A stretch of DNA of 64,000 bases from Dyella_B jejuensis. GTDB lineage: Bacteria; Pseudomonadota; Gammaproteobacteria; Xanthomonadales; Rhodanobacteraceae. Below, piece after piece: positions 44,522 through 53,174 of the stretch. The notes below the pieces were generated by a model, which ran no database searches, was not told the origin of the DNA, and was given only the letters and a program-made list of their open reading frames with translations. Within the stretch, counting starts at the first letter, position 1, and every line of letters begins with the position of its first letter. The position numbers and the translations under genes were made by a program. The stretch is from NCBI RefSeq assembly GCF_044904675.1, contig NZ_JADIKJ010000016.1, forward strand, positions 1 through 64,000, written 5' to 3'.

Positions 44522-46094
44522 AGCGGCCGCCGCGCCGGCCAGCCATCCCGAGCGCGCCACGGTAGCGGACTGGATCGCCGTGGCGGCCGGCTCGCTTGGC
44601 GCATTGATGGCCACGCTCGATATTTCCATCACCAACTCCGCCTTGCCGCAAATCCAGGGCGAGATCGGCGCGACCGGCACCGAAGGCACCTGGATCTCGA
44701 CCGGCTACCTGATGTCGGAAATCGTGATCATTCCGCTCGCCGCATGGCTGACGCGGGTGTTCGGCCTGCGCAACTTCCTGCTCAGCTGCGCGGTGCTGTT
44801 CATCCTGTTCTCGATGATGTGCGGACTGTCGCATACGCTGATGGCGATGATCATCGGGCGTATCGGCCAGGGCCTTACCGGCGGCGCGATGATACCGACC
44901 GCGCAGACCATCATCCGCAGCCGCCTGCCGATGTCGCAACTGCCGGTGGGCATGACCGCGTTCGGCCTGATCGTATTGCTCGGACCATTGCTGGGCCCGG
45001 TGCTCGGCGGTTGGCTGACGGAAAACATCAGCTGGAGCTGGTGCTTTTTCATCAACCTGCCAGTGTGCATCGGGCTGATCACGCTGCTCATGGCCGGCTT
45101 GCCTTCGGATCGGCCCCATTGGGAGGCGCTGCGGCAGGCGGACTGGCTGGGCATCGTGGGTCTGTCGGCCGGACTCAGTTCGTTGACGGTGGTGCTGGAG
45201 GAAGGGCAGCGCGAACGCTGGTTCGAGTCGGACCTGATCATCTGGCTCAGCTTGCTATCGCTGTTCGGCATGGTGCTGATCGCCATTTCGCAATTCACCG
45301 CCAAGCGGCCCGTGATGCGGCTGAGCTTGCTGCGCAATCCACGCTATGCAAGCGTGATCCTCATCGTGGTGGTGGTCGGCGCGGCACTGTATGGGGTGAT
45401 CTACCTGATTCCGCAGTTCCTGGGCCTGATCGCCGGCTATAACGCGGAACAGTCCGGCTGGGTGATGCTGGTGTCGGGCGTGCCCGCGTTCCTGATGATG
45501 CCGATCCTGCCGCGCCTGCTCGGCAAGGTGGATTTCCGTTTCCTGGTCATTACCGGCCTGCTGTGCTTCGTGAGCAGCTGCATGCTGGATATCCATCTGA
45601 CCGCGCAGAGCGTCGGCCACGATTTCTTCTGGTCGCAATTGATCCGCGGCGCGGGCCAGATGCTGGCGATGATGCCGCTGAACCAGGCCTCGATGGCCGC
45701 GGTGTCGCGCGAGGAATCGGGCGATGCGGCCGGCATCTACAACATGGCGCGCAATCTTGGCGGTTCGATCGGCCTGGCGATCATCGGCACGGTGATCGAC
45801 CGGCGCAATACGTTCCATGTAGCCACCATCCGCGAATCGCTGACCGCCAATTCCGTACTGGGCCAGGATCGCATTGCCGCCAACGCCGCCAGCTGGTTTG
45901 CGCAAACCGGGGACCTGGCGTACTCGCGCATGCGCGCGCTCGGCCAACTGGCCGGACAGATCCAGCAACAGGCGATGGTGATCACCTATTCGGAGGTGTT
46001 CTACCTGCTCGGCATCGCGCTGCTGTGCTGCGTTCCGCTTGCCTTGCTGCTGAAGACGCCCAGTTATCACGCGCCGGCAGCCGGTGGCCACTGA
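44514..46094 (+). CDS. DHA2-family (EmrB-like) MFS drug transporter
   Basis: A 526-residue inner-membrane proton-driven exporter with 14 helices. Motifs: DISITNSALPQIQGEIGA (motif D1 of 14-span drug antiporters), GRIGQGLTGGAMIPTAQTII and GPLLGPVLGGWL (motif C). It passes drugs through the EmrA-like adaptor to the outer-membrane factor encoded next. The start codon lies inside the previous gene, so translation is coupled. Confidence 0.94.
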   Translation: MAEAAAAPASHPERATVADWIAVAAGSLGALMATLDISITNSALPQIQGEIGATGTEGTWISTGYLMSEIVIIPLAAWLTRVFGLRNFLLSCAVLFILFSMMCGLSHTLMAMIIGRIGQGLTGGAMIPTAQTIIRSRLPMSQLPVGMTAFGLIVLLGPLLGPVLGGWLTENISWSWCFFINLPVCIGLITLLMAGLPSDRPHWEALRQADWLGIVGLSAGLSSLTVVLEEGQRERWFESDLIIWLSLLSLFGMVLIAISQFTAKRPVMRLSLLRNPRYASVILIVVVVGAALYGVIYLIPQFLGLIAGYNAEQSGWVMLVSGVPAFLMMPILPRLLGKVDFRFLVITGLLCFVSSCMLDIHLTAQSVGHDFFWSQLIRGAGQMLAMMPLNQASMAAVSREESGDAAGIYNMARNLGGSIGLAIIGTVIDRRNTFHVATIRESLTANSVLGQDRIAANAASWFAQTGDLAYSRMRALGQLAGQIQQQAMVITYSEVFYLLGIALLCCVPLALLLKTPSYHAPAAGGH

Positions 46095-46106
46095 GGAAAT
46101 CCCGAC

Positions 46107-47603
46107 ATGTCCGCTTTTCCTTTCCCTTCCTCGCGCGCCCGGTTGCTTGCGCTGCTCGCTTCGCTCACGACATTGACGGGCTGCACGGTCGGCCCCGATT
46201 ACCGCGGCGCGCCAAGCGTCGCCGGCGGTGGTGCCAATACCTTCGTGCGTGCACCGGACACCGGCATCGTGGCGGCCCACGCGCCGAGCACGTGGTGGAT
46301 CGCGCTCGGTGACCCCAAATTGGATGCGCTGATCGTGCAGGCCATGGCGCACAACCAGGATTTGCGCGCAGCCCAGGCGCGCTTGCGCGAATCGCGCGCG
46401 CAGCTGCAACAGCAGCAGGCCGCCGCGCTGCCGAAGGTGTCGACCGATGCGGCCGCCTTGCGCATGCGCGAGCCGGATCTTTCAGGACTGCAATCCCTGC
46501 AATCCGATACCAGCCCTGGCACGCAACCGGGGCAGCCGTCGTCCGGCACGAATGCATCGCAAGGACGCGGGCCGTTGCAGTTCTATTCCGCAGGCTTCGA
46601 TGCATCGTGGGAGATCGATTTGTTTGGCGGCACGCGCCGCGCCATCGAAGCCGCGTCCGCGCAGGCAGACGCCGTCGACGCTGACCTGGCCGATACGCAG
46701 GTTTCCCTGGCGGCCGAGGTGGCCCAGGCATATATCAATTTGCGCGATCAGCAACAGCGGCTTGCGCTTGCCAATCGGTCGGCCGAACTGGAACAGCAGA
46801 CGCTCGCCTTGATCCGGCAGCGTCGCGCGCGCGGCGTGGTTACCGATGCGGACGTGGAACGGCAGGCCACGCAGGTGGAAAACACCCGGGCCACGCTGAT
46901 TCCGCTCGACGAGCAGATCACCGAATCGCTCGACCAGCTCGCCGTGCTCACGGGGCAACCTCCCGGTGCACTGGACCAGCAGTTATCCACGCCGGCGCCG
47001 TTGCCGGTACTGCCCGTGTCGGTACCCATCGACAATCCGGCCACCCTGTTGCGGCAACGTCCGGACATCCGTGCCGCCGAACGCCGGCTCGCCGCGAGCA
47101 ATGCGCAAATCGGCGAGCGCACCGCCGATCTGTTTCCCAAGGTGACCATGCTCGGATTCATTGGCTCCAATGCCGCCGATCCGGGACACCTTGCCCGCAA
47201 AAGCGCGCTCACCTGGCTGGGCGCGCCGTACCTGCAATGGGACATCCTGGATTTCGGCCGTACCCGCGGCGGCATTCGCCAGGCCGAAGCCAGCCGCGAC
47301 GAAGCAACCGCGCGCTACACGCAAACCGTGCTCGCCGCGCTGCAGGATGCCAACAGTGCATTGTCCCGCTACGGCCATCAGCGCGAGCGTGTCGCGCGCC
47401 TGCAACAAATCCAGGCCTCGGCCGACCGTTCCGCCGCATTGATGCGCCAACGCTACGATGCCGGTGCTTCATCGTTGATCGATCTGCTCGATACGCAACG
47501 CGGGCAATTCAGCGCACAGCAGAATCTGGTCGAAGGCAAGGCCGATCTGCTGAAAGATTACGTCTCGTTGCAGAAGAGCCTGGGGCTGGGCTGGGCCAAG
47601 TAG
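46107..47603 (+). CDS. NodT-family outer-membrane efflux lipoprotein
   Basis: A 498-residue TolC-like outer-membrane factor. The lipobox LTGC puts the acylated cysteine at residue 26. Two repeated helical/beta segments characteristic of the OEP family are seen (LDALIVQAMAHNQDLRAAQARLRESRAQL and LRQRPDIRAAERRLAASNAQIGERTADLFP). GAGGAAA precedes the ATG, 12 bp after the transporter stop. It completes a three-gene pump operon. Confidence 0.94.
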   Translation: MSAFPFPSSRARLLALLASLTTLTGCTVGPDYRGAPSVAGGGANTFVRAPDTGIVAAHAPSTWWIALGDPKLDALIVQAMAHNQDLRAAQARLRESRAQLQQQQAAALPKVSTDAAALRMREPDLSGLQSLQSDTSPGTQPGQPSSGTNASQGRGPLQFYSAGFDASWEIDLFGGTRRAIEAASAQADAVDADLADTQVSLAAEVAQAYINLRDQQQRLALANRSAELEQQTLALIRQRRARGVVTDADVERQATQVENTRATLIPLDEQITESLDQLAVLTGQPPGALDQQLSTPAPLPVLPVSVPIDNPATLLRQRPDIRAAERRLAASNAQIGERTADLFPKVTMLGFIGSNAADPGHLARKSALTWLGAPYLQWDILDFGRTRGGIRQAEASRDEATARYTQTVLAALQDANSALSRYGHQRERVARLQQIQASADRSAALMRQRYDAGASSLIDLLDTQRGQFSAQQNLVEGKADLLKDYVSLQKSLGLGWAK

Positions 47604-47769
47604 CGTAAAAAGCTTCGTTCGCCAAAGGTGCCGGTAGCGGCCCGTCATGCTGCAACCCTGGACCGGAACCACTGGGCCAGCTGCGTGTTTTCTGTCCGCC
47701 ACCGGCTCGATTCGCTGCGCGTCGGCGAGCGGCCGGCTACGCTCGCAGCCGCGCTGAAAGCATCGGCGA

Positions 47770-48435
47770 TCAACCGATCCGCATGGACAACTCAACGTCT
47801 TCGGCAAACGGCGTGGACAAGTAGCCATGGACAGGCGAGCGCACGCGCGCGAGATACTCGGGGCTGTAATCGGCGTTGTCGGCGACGATGAGCGCGCCCG
47901 GTCGCAGGCGGCTCTCCACGAGATCCAGGATCTCCGGGTAAAGCGCCTTGGCGCCATCGAGCAACAGCAAATCGATCGTTTCGGGAAGATCGACGCTCAG
48001 CGTCTGCAGCGCATCGCCTTGCCGGATTTCCACCAGATCGATGAGGCCCCCTGCGGTGAGGTTATTGCGGGCCCGCACCACCTTGGAGGCTTCGAATTCG
48101 CTGGTGATCAGCCGTCCGCCGCCGTTGTCCCTCAGGGCCGCGGCAAGATGCAAGGTCGAGATGCCGAACGAGGTGCCGAATTCGACGATGGTGCGCGCCC
48201 TGCAGCTTCGCGCGAGCATGTAGAGCAATATGCCGGTCTCGCGCGAAACAGCGAGCGGAAAATCCTTAAGGCTGCCGTAGAAGTCGAGATAGTCGTGCTT
48301 GCTCCGCATCAGGCGCTCCCGTTCTTCGGAAGAGAGCTGCGCCATGGCGGGGCTCATGACGGGCGAAGCCGTATCGGCCTCTTCGAACAAACGGTGCAGC
48401 AAGGGAGCAAGGGGAAGGGTGGTCAGGGTGGTCAT
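47770..48435 (-). CDS. SAM-dependent O-methyltransferase
   Basis: A 221-residue enzyme of the class I, catechol/caffeoyl-CoA O-methyltransferase-like family. The SAM motif is TIVEFGTSFGISTLHLA; metal/substrate residues lie in DLLLLDGAKALYPEIL and ALIVADNADYS. GGAG is 7 nt before the ATG at 48435. It is divergent from a TetR gene, whose product probably controls it. Substrate unknown. Confidence 0.88.
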   Translation of the reverse strand: MTTLTTLPLAPLLHRLFEEADTASPVMSPAMAQLSSEERERLMRSKHDYLDFYGSLKDFPLAVSRETGILLYMLARSCRARTIVEFGTSFGISTLHLAAALRDNGGGRLITSEFEASKVVRARNNLTAGGLIDLVEIRQGDALQTLSVDLPETIDLLLLDGAKALYPEILDLVESRLRPGALIVADNADYSPEYLARVRSPVHGYLSTPFAEDVELSMRIG

Positions 48436-48528
48436 GCAAGTCTCCGATACAAAAAAGTGCGTGTGTATTTGCGCCGGATTAGAATGCGACCCATTCGTCA
48501 GGTTTGCTATTCGCATTGCCGCGCTCTC
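48436..48528. promoter_or_regulatory. Divergent O-methyltransferase/TetR control region
   Basis: 93 bp between the two starts. AATGCGA (around 48483) and TCGCATT (around 48511) form a 7-bp inverted repeat with a wide spacer, which could be an operator, but the spacing is unusual for TetR proteins. Confidence 0.35.
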
Positions 48529-49161
48529 ATGACTGCCCGCCAAAACCCGAAGATTTCCTCGCGAAAACAGCCTAAACAGGCCCGTTCCACGGAGCTTGTC
48601 GCCTTCATTCTGGAAGCGGCAGCTCAGGTTTTGGCTGAGGAAGGTGCGCCGCGTTTCACCACGGCGCGGGTGGCCGAGAAGGCCGGGGTCAGTATCGGAT
48701 CGCTGTATCAGTATTTTCCGAACAAGGCGGCGATCCTGTTTCGGCTGCAAAGCGACGAATGGCGCCAGACATCGACCCTGCTGCACGACATTCTCACGGA
48801 CACAGGCAAGCGGCCGCCTGAGCGCCTGCGCCTGCTGGTCCATGCCTTCATCCGCTCGGAATGCGAGGAGGCGGCGATGCGCGTGGCGCTCAATGATGCG
48901 GCACCTCTTTATCGCGATGCGCCCGAGGCGCGGGAGGCGAGGGCGGCGGGAGATCGCATTGTCCAGGCCTTTATGCGGGAAGCCTTGCCAGAAGCCTCCG
49001 CGGCCACTCGTGCCTTGGCCGGCGACCTGATCACCACGACGCTCAGCGCGGTGGGCAAGCAGTTTTCGGAGAGCCCCCGCACGCCAGCGGAGATCGAGAC
49101 CTACGCCGATGCGATGGCCGATATGCTTTGCGCCTATCTACAGAAGGTCCATGGCGGCTGA
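48529..49161 (+). CDS. TetR-family transcriptional regulator
   Basis: A 210-residue regulator with a basic N-terminus (SSRKQPKQARSTE) and helix-turn-helix FTTARVAEKAGVSIGSLYQYFPNKAAIL. The C-terminal domain is of the common TetR_C type. It is divergent from the O-methyltransferase gene and likely represses it. No clear ribosome-binding site precedes the ATG at 48529. Confidence 0.88.
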   Translation: MTARQNPKISSRKQPKQARSTELVAFILEAAAQVLAEEGAPRFTTARVAEKAGVSIGSLYQYFPNKAAILFRLQSDEWRQTSTLLHDILTDTGKRPPERLRLLVHAFIRSECEEAAMRVALNDAAPLYRDAPEAREARAAGDRIVQAFMREALPEASAATRALAGDLITTTLSAVGKQFSESPRTPAEIETYADAMADMLCAYLQKVHGG

Positions 49162-49284
49162 TGGGCGTTAGCCCTGCAAAAAGAGCCCGCATGGGGTGAT
49201 CCCGTAGTGAACCGCCGCGGGCACGCGGGCGTGGCTGTTTTATTTCCTGCGGGTGCGCGGGCCAAAGAAAGCCGCCGATTCGCA

Positions 49285-50724
49285 CTATTCGCTTGAGCGG
49301 GTAGCATGACTCGGCTGGCGCCGCCCTTGCTGGTAACCATCGTCCAGCGTGTGGAGGAAGGCGATGATGTCCCGGATGTCCTGGGTGGTGAGCGGCGGGG
49401 CATCGCCAGCATGGCGATCGAAAGGGGCGTCGGTGGTGTCCACGTTGCCCTGATAAGCCACGGGTATATCGTTGTATAGCTCCAGCTTGCCGTGTGCATC
49501 GTGCGGATAGATTTTTTGCGGGGCGACGTTGCGCAAATTGTAGAAATCCAATACCTGCGTCAGTGAATGGTAGATGCCGTTGTGGAAGAACACGGCGCGC
49601 TTGTCCACGTTGCGCAAAGTGGGTGTGAGGAACATGCCGCAGTATTGCGTCTGGCGCGCGAGGTCCTTGCGGAAGGGGCCGCAGATACCAAGATCGTAGT
49701 AATGCGGATCGCGGTTGAGCATGAGCGTGTCATTGCGCGGTACGCCCAATGCTTCGTATTGAGTGTCGGTGAACAAGGGCGGCAAGCCATCGCGACTCGG
49801 CTGGCTGAGATGGCAGCCGGCGCAGTTGCCTCGCTTGGGGTCGTTGAAAGCGCGCAGTCCACGCAGTTCCGCCGGAGTCAGTCGTGCCTGTCCTTGCAGC
49901 CATGCGTCGTACTTGCTGGTGAACGGATGAAAAGATGCGTCTTCGATCTGGAAGCGGCCGATGGCAAACATCGCCTCGGAAACCAGTTGCTGCGGATCAT
50001 GCAGGATGCCAGGCCCGAACAGCTGCGCGAATCTTTGCCGATAGCGGCTTCGCATCAATTTATTCGCCACCTCGTCGATGCTGGCGTTGGCCATTTCCAC
50101 CGGATTGAGCAGGGGCAGATAAGCCTGCCGTTGCAGCGAATCGGCGCGACCGTCCCAGAACAAACCGCCTTGTGCCACCATCGCGGGCGCCGCTGGCGCC
50201 ATGCCGGCCTGCTTGGTTGCACGCGGATCGCCGCGCACGGATGCGGCGATCGCATTCAGGTCGGGCGCCACATCGTTGTCGGCGGGATCCGGCCCGATGC
50301 TGAAAGGCGGCTGCCGATATAAATAGGCCAGCGAGAGCGGCGGGCGATAACCGGCCTGGTGCAGATCCTTCCCACCTTGCTGCACGGTCAGCGCATTGGG
50401 CGGGTTGTAACCGTATGCCGGACTATGGCAGGAAGCGCAGGACTGCCCTCCCGAGCCCGACAACATCGGATCGAAGAACAGCGATTTGCCCAGCAATGCG
50501 ACCGCGCTCAGCGGGTTCGCCTGCGGCAATTTCAGAGAGACAGGATGTGGGTTGATGCCGCTGTCATCGGCGGCGTCGCCTTGTGGTTTCGTGGCCTGTT
50601 CGAGAAACGCATAGCTGGTGAGCCAGCTGCATGCGCACGCCAGGCCAAGCAGGAGTTTGAAAAGCAACAACGGCTGGCGCGGTGCCGGTGCGCGCGTAGG
50701 CGGAGATGGTGAAGTCAAAAGCAT
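49285..50724 (-). CDS. Di-heme cytochrome c peroxidase (MauG/CcpA family)
   Basis: A 479-residue periplasmic enzyme. An N-terminal hydrophobic anchor or signal lies at about residues 18-40. Two c-type heme motifs are present: CASCH (Cys96-His100) and CAGCH (Cys301-His305). The overall pattern (GKSLFFDPMLSGSGGQSCASCH, then GLFWDGRADSLQRQA) is that of di-heme peroxidases. It probably reduces H2O2 or a related oxidant. The start is uncertain: ATG 50724 lacks a strong ribosome-binding site, but earlier starts would read through a 32-bp palindrome. Downstream of the AcpA-type gene on the same strand, a pairing also known in other proteobacteria. Confidence 0.86.
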   Translation of the reverse strand: MLLTSPSPPTRAPAPRQPLLLFKLLLGLACACSWLTSYAFLEQATKPQGDAADDSGINPHPVSLKLPQANPLSAVALLGKSLFFDPMLSGSGGQSCASCHSPAYGYNPPNALTVQQGGKDLHQAGYRPPLSLAYLYRQPPFSIGPDPADNDVAPDLNAIAASVRGDPRATKQAGMAPAAPAMVAQGGLFWDGRADSLQRQAYLPLLNPVEMANASIDEVANKLMRSRYRQRFAQLFGPGILHDPQQLVSEAMFAIGRFQIEDASFHPFTSKYDAWLQGQARLTPAELRGLRAFNDPKRGNCAGCHLSQPSRDGLPPLFTDTQYEALGVPRNDTLMLNRDPHYYDLGICGPFRKDLARQTQYCGMFLTPTLRNVDKRAVFFHNGIYHSLTQVLDFYNLRNVAPQKIYPHDAHGKLELYNDIPVAYQGNVDTTDAPFDRHAGDAPPLTTQDIRDIIAFLHTLDDGYQQGRRQPSHATRSSE

Positions 50725-50768
50725 GTCCAGGGCGATGGCGTACGGGCGCGACAGGGCCGACAGCAACA

Positions 50769-50800
50769 CCGCTGCCGCATGACATGTCATGCGGCAGCGG
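50769..50800. repeat. Perfect 32-bp palindrome between phosphoesterase and peroxidase genes
   Basis: Two 16-bp arms, CCGCTGCCGCATGACA and its exact complement, with no spacer. It lies 54 bp after the phosphoesterase stop and 45 bp before the peroxidase start on the minus strand. There is no T-run. It may be a transcript end, a processing or attenuation hairpin, or a dimeric protein's binding site. Confidence 0.75.
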
Positions 50801-50853
50801 CGGTTCACTTGCATGGGCAGGACCAAACCCACGGTCCACGTTCGAGCCGGCGA

Positions 50854-52596
50854 TCAGGAATGCCAGGGCGAGCGTTTATCGGCAACCGGCGTACCCAGGC
50901 CCGGATCGAGGAACAGCGGCGGGGCCAGCTCAAACGGGCGGCGGCTGAAATCGAACATACCCATGATGCTACCGGTGATGGCATCGTTTGAACCCTGGCC
51001 GATGCGCTCGCCGCGGAGCCAATTGTCCTCGATGAAGCGCACCACCGAGGCCTGCGTGATGCGGGTGTCATCCACATAATTGACGCGCGCATAAGGCGAG
51101 ATCACCAGGAACGGCGTGCGCGTACCGGGACCGCAGCGGCCGTTGACAGTGCCGCCATTCACGCCCACGCCCTGCTTGGCACCCGGCGCGTTGCAGACCC
51201 CCGGCGCATTGAGCTGGTCGGCGCCGATCACCGTGCCTTGCGGCGTGGTGGCATCGAACGACGATGTGCTGGGCGGCGCATAACGATGGTCGTACCAGCC
51301 ATCGGAGTCGTCATAGGTGATGATGACGGCGGTGCTATCCCAATCGGGCTGCTGCTGCAGGAAGTTGAGCACCTTCACCACGAACGATTGCTCATCCAAC
51401 GGATCGGAATTGCCAGGGTGTGCATCGTCCACCGCGGGCGGCTTGATATAGCTGACCGACGGGAAGTTGCCCGACGATACGGCGTTGAAGAAATCGTTCA
51501 CATCGTATTCGTGGTGAACGGGTGTGGAGGTGCTGTCCTTCTGGTCCGTGTAACCGACTTCGGAAGTCGAGGTGGGACGTGTGTGCGCCGGATTGGAAGT
51601 GCTTGCGTAATACTGGAACCAGTTGTGATGCGGCGTGTAATCGGTCTCGGTGGCATCCAGCACGCTCGAATAGGTGCTGCGCTTGCAACCGGTAGTGCCG
51701 TTCTCGTTCACCGCGGCCAGGTCGAAGCCACCCATGAAGCCGCCCCAGGTGATGTGGTGGGCATTGAGCAGGTCGCCGATGTTCCTGGATGTCATCGACA
51801 CCGTGCTGCTGGTCGACGAGCAGGTGTCATACGCCGGATCGGTATCGCCGATCAGGCTCAGGCCGCCACGGCCGTCGGGAATGGTCGAGGCCGAGCCCAG
51901 CACTACCCTGGCGCCGTTATTGGTGCCCGATACCACGGCGATCGCACCCGGCGTCGAGGGACCATAGGTATCGGTATAGGCGTTGTCGTTCATGGCGAAG
52001 TTCTGCGCGTAATTCCACATCGCCGTGACGGTGTTGCCGTCGAAGTAGCCCATCACCAGGCCATGCGTACCGAACGCGCCGGTGGTGGTCACCGTGTTGT
52101 TACCCGTATAGGCGGGAAAGCGGTCGGCGGCGCCGTCGTCATACGCCAGCTGCTCCGGCGTATAGCTGTGATTCTGGCCTTCGGTATTGGCCTGGGTGCG
52201 ATCAAGCCGGAAAGGGTTCACCGCGTTGACGCCATTGATCGGGTTGAGCTTGTTCGGATTGTCGTTCAGCAGCGCCGGCGACAGGCCATCGACGTGGGGT
52301 GTCCATGGCTTGGCTTTGAATGCCGGTTCGCCGGATGGATTCGCCGCCACGGGATAGGTACCGAAGTAGTGATCGAAAGAACGGTTTTCGTCGAAGATCA
52401 CCACCAGATGCTTGATCGGCGTGGCGGTGGGGATTTGATCTTGCGGTGACCGTCCGGCGCCATGCCAGGGAGAATGCGCAGAGAAATCGGCGTTCTGATT
52501 CGAGCCTGGATCGACCTGGGCATAGGCCAGCGTGAATCCCATCAGGGCGATCGACGCCGGCAGGAATGCCTTGCGAAACCTACGAAGACTAAACAT
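50854..52596 (-). CDS. Exported AcpA-type acid phosphatase/phosphoesterase
   Basis: A 580-residue exported enzyme of the phospholipase C/AcpA phosphoesterase family. The signal peptide covers about residues 1-26. The metal/nucleophile motif is IKHLVVIFDENRSFDHYFGT; FPSVSYIKPP and VIITYDDSDGWYDHR carry further metal ligands; TPFLVISPYA is a late family motif. Members hydrolyse phosphomonoesters or phospholipids in the periplasm or outside. AGGAG precedes the ATG at 52596. It leads the peroxidase gene by 130 bp. Confidence 0.92.
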   Translation of the reverse strand: MFSLRRFRKAFLPASIALMGFTLAYAQVDPGSNQNADFSAHSPWHGAGRSPQDQIPTATPIKHLVVIFDENRSFDHYFGTYPVAANPSGEPAFKAKPWTPHVDGLSPALLNDNPNKLNPINGVNAVNPFRLDRTQANTEGQNHSYTPEQLAYDDGAADRFPAYTGNNTVTTTGAFGTHGLVMGYFDGNTVTAMWNYAQNFAMNDNAYTDTYGPSTPGAIAVVSGTNNGARVVLGSASTIPDGRGGLSLIGDTDPAYDTCSSTSSTVSMTSRNIGDLLNAHHITWGGFMGGFDLAAVNENGTTGCKRSTYSSVLDATETDYTPHHNWFQYYASTSNPAHTRPTSTSEVGYTDQKDSTSTPVHHEYDVNDFFNAVSSGNFPSVSYIKPPAVDDAHPGNSDPLDEQSFVVKVLNFLQQQPDWDSTAVIITYDDSDGWYDHRYAPPSTSSFDATTPQGTVIGADQLNAPGVCNAPGAKQGVGVNGGTVNGRCGPGTRTPFLVISPYARVNYVDDTRITQASVVRFIEDNWLRGERIGQGSNDAITGSIMGMFDFSRRPFELAPPLFLDPGLGTPVADKRSPWHS

Positions 52597-53174
52597 GTGA
52601 AAACTCCTGGAGTGAGTACGACGACAAGGGTTGGTACAGCACCCATTTCTGCGGATTCCCCCTTACGACAGGCCATGGGCCGCGTTGGCACCGCGCAGCC
52701 TGTGGCATGCTCTGGATTGAACCACTCGGATATGAAAGTTCCGGGACAGCGGCGCGGGCCTGGGGCGGCCTGAGAGGCTTGCCCAACTTTTTCGTGCTGG
52801 TTCAAGCATTTCCGGGAGAACTGCGGAGCGCAGCATGTCGGGCCTCGTCCATATCGACGAGCTTCACGCCCAGCTCGGGTGCATGAGCGCGTTCCCGGTC
52901 CAGGTGGGTGGCTTGCCGGTCAATGCGAGACGTTCTTCAACCTTTGCCTCAACGCGCGTTGCGCCAGAGGACTCGCTTGGAGATATGCACAGGCCTGCGC
53001 CGAACAGCACGGAAAAGTGGACGATGGACGCCGGCAGGATGACCAAGGCGTTCTACGATAAAGCCGACAGGGAAATGCCGGTCGAGCAGGCCGTCTAACG
53101 CAAACGTGCAGCACGGAGTGATGCGCCATGCGGGTGGCGGTTCATCAACTCCATCATTCAATCAGGGGAATGGC
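52597..53174. other. Intergenic region between acpA-type gene and orphan gene
   Basis: About 580 bp. An open frame at 52835-53098 (plus) has a possible GGAG upstream and could encode an 87-residue protein with no recognisable features; I do not call it. The promoters of the divergent phosphoesterase and orphan genes should lie here. Confidence 0.35.

Noticed and set aside
51238..52449. Plus-strand frame of 403 codons opposite the AcpA-type gene
   Set aside because: Val/Gly/Arg-rich mirror translation without domain; real motifs lie on the other strand.
52835..53098. 87-codon frame upstream of the orphan gene
   Set aside because: A weak ribosome-binding site exists, but composition and sequence give no support; left as intergenic.
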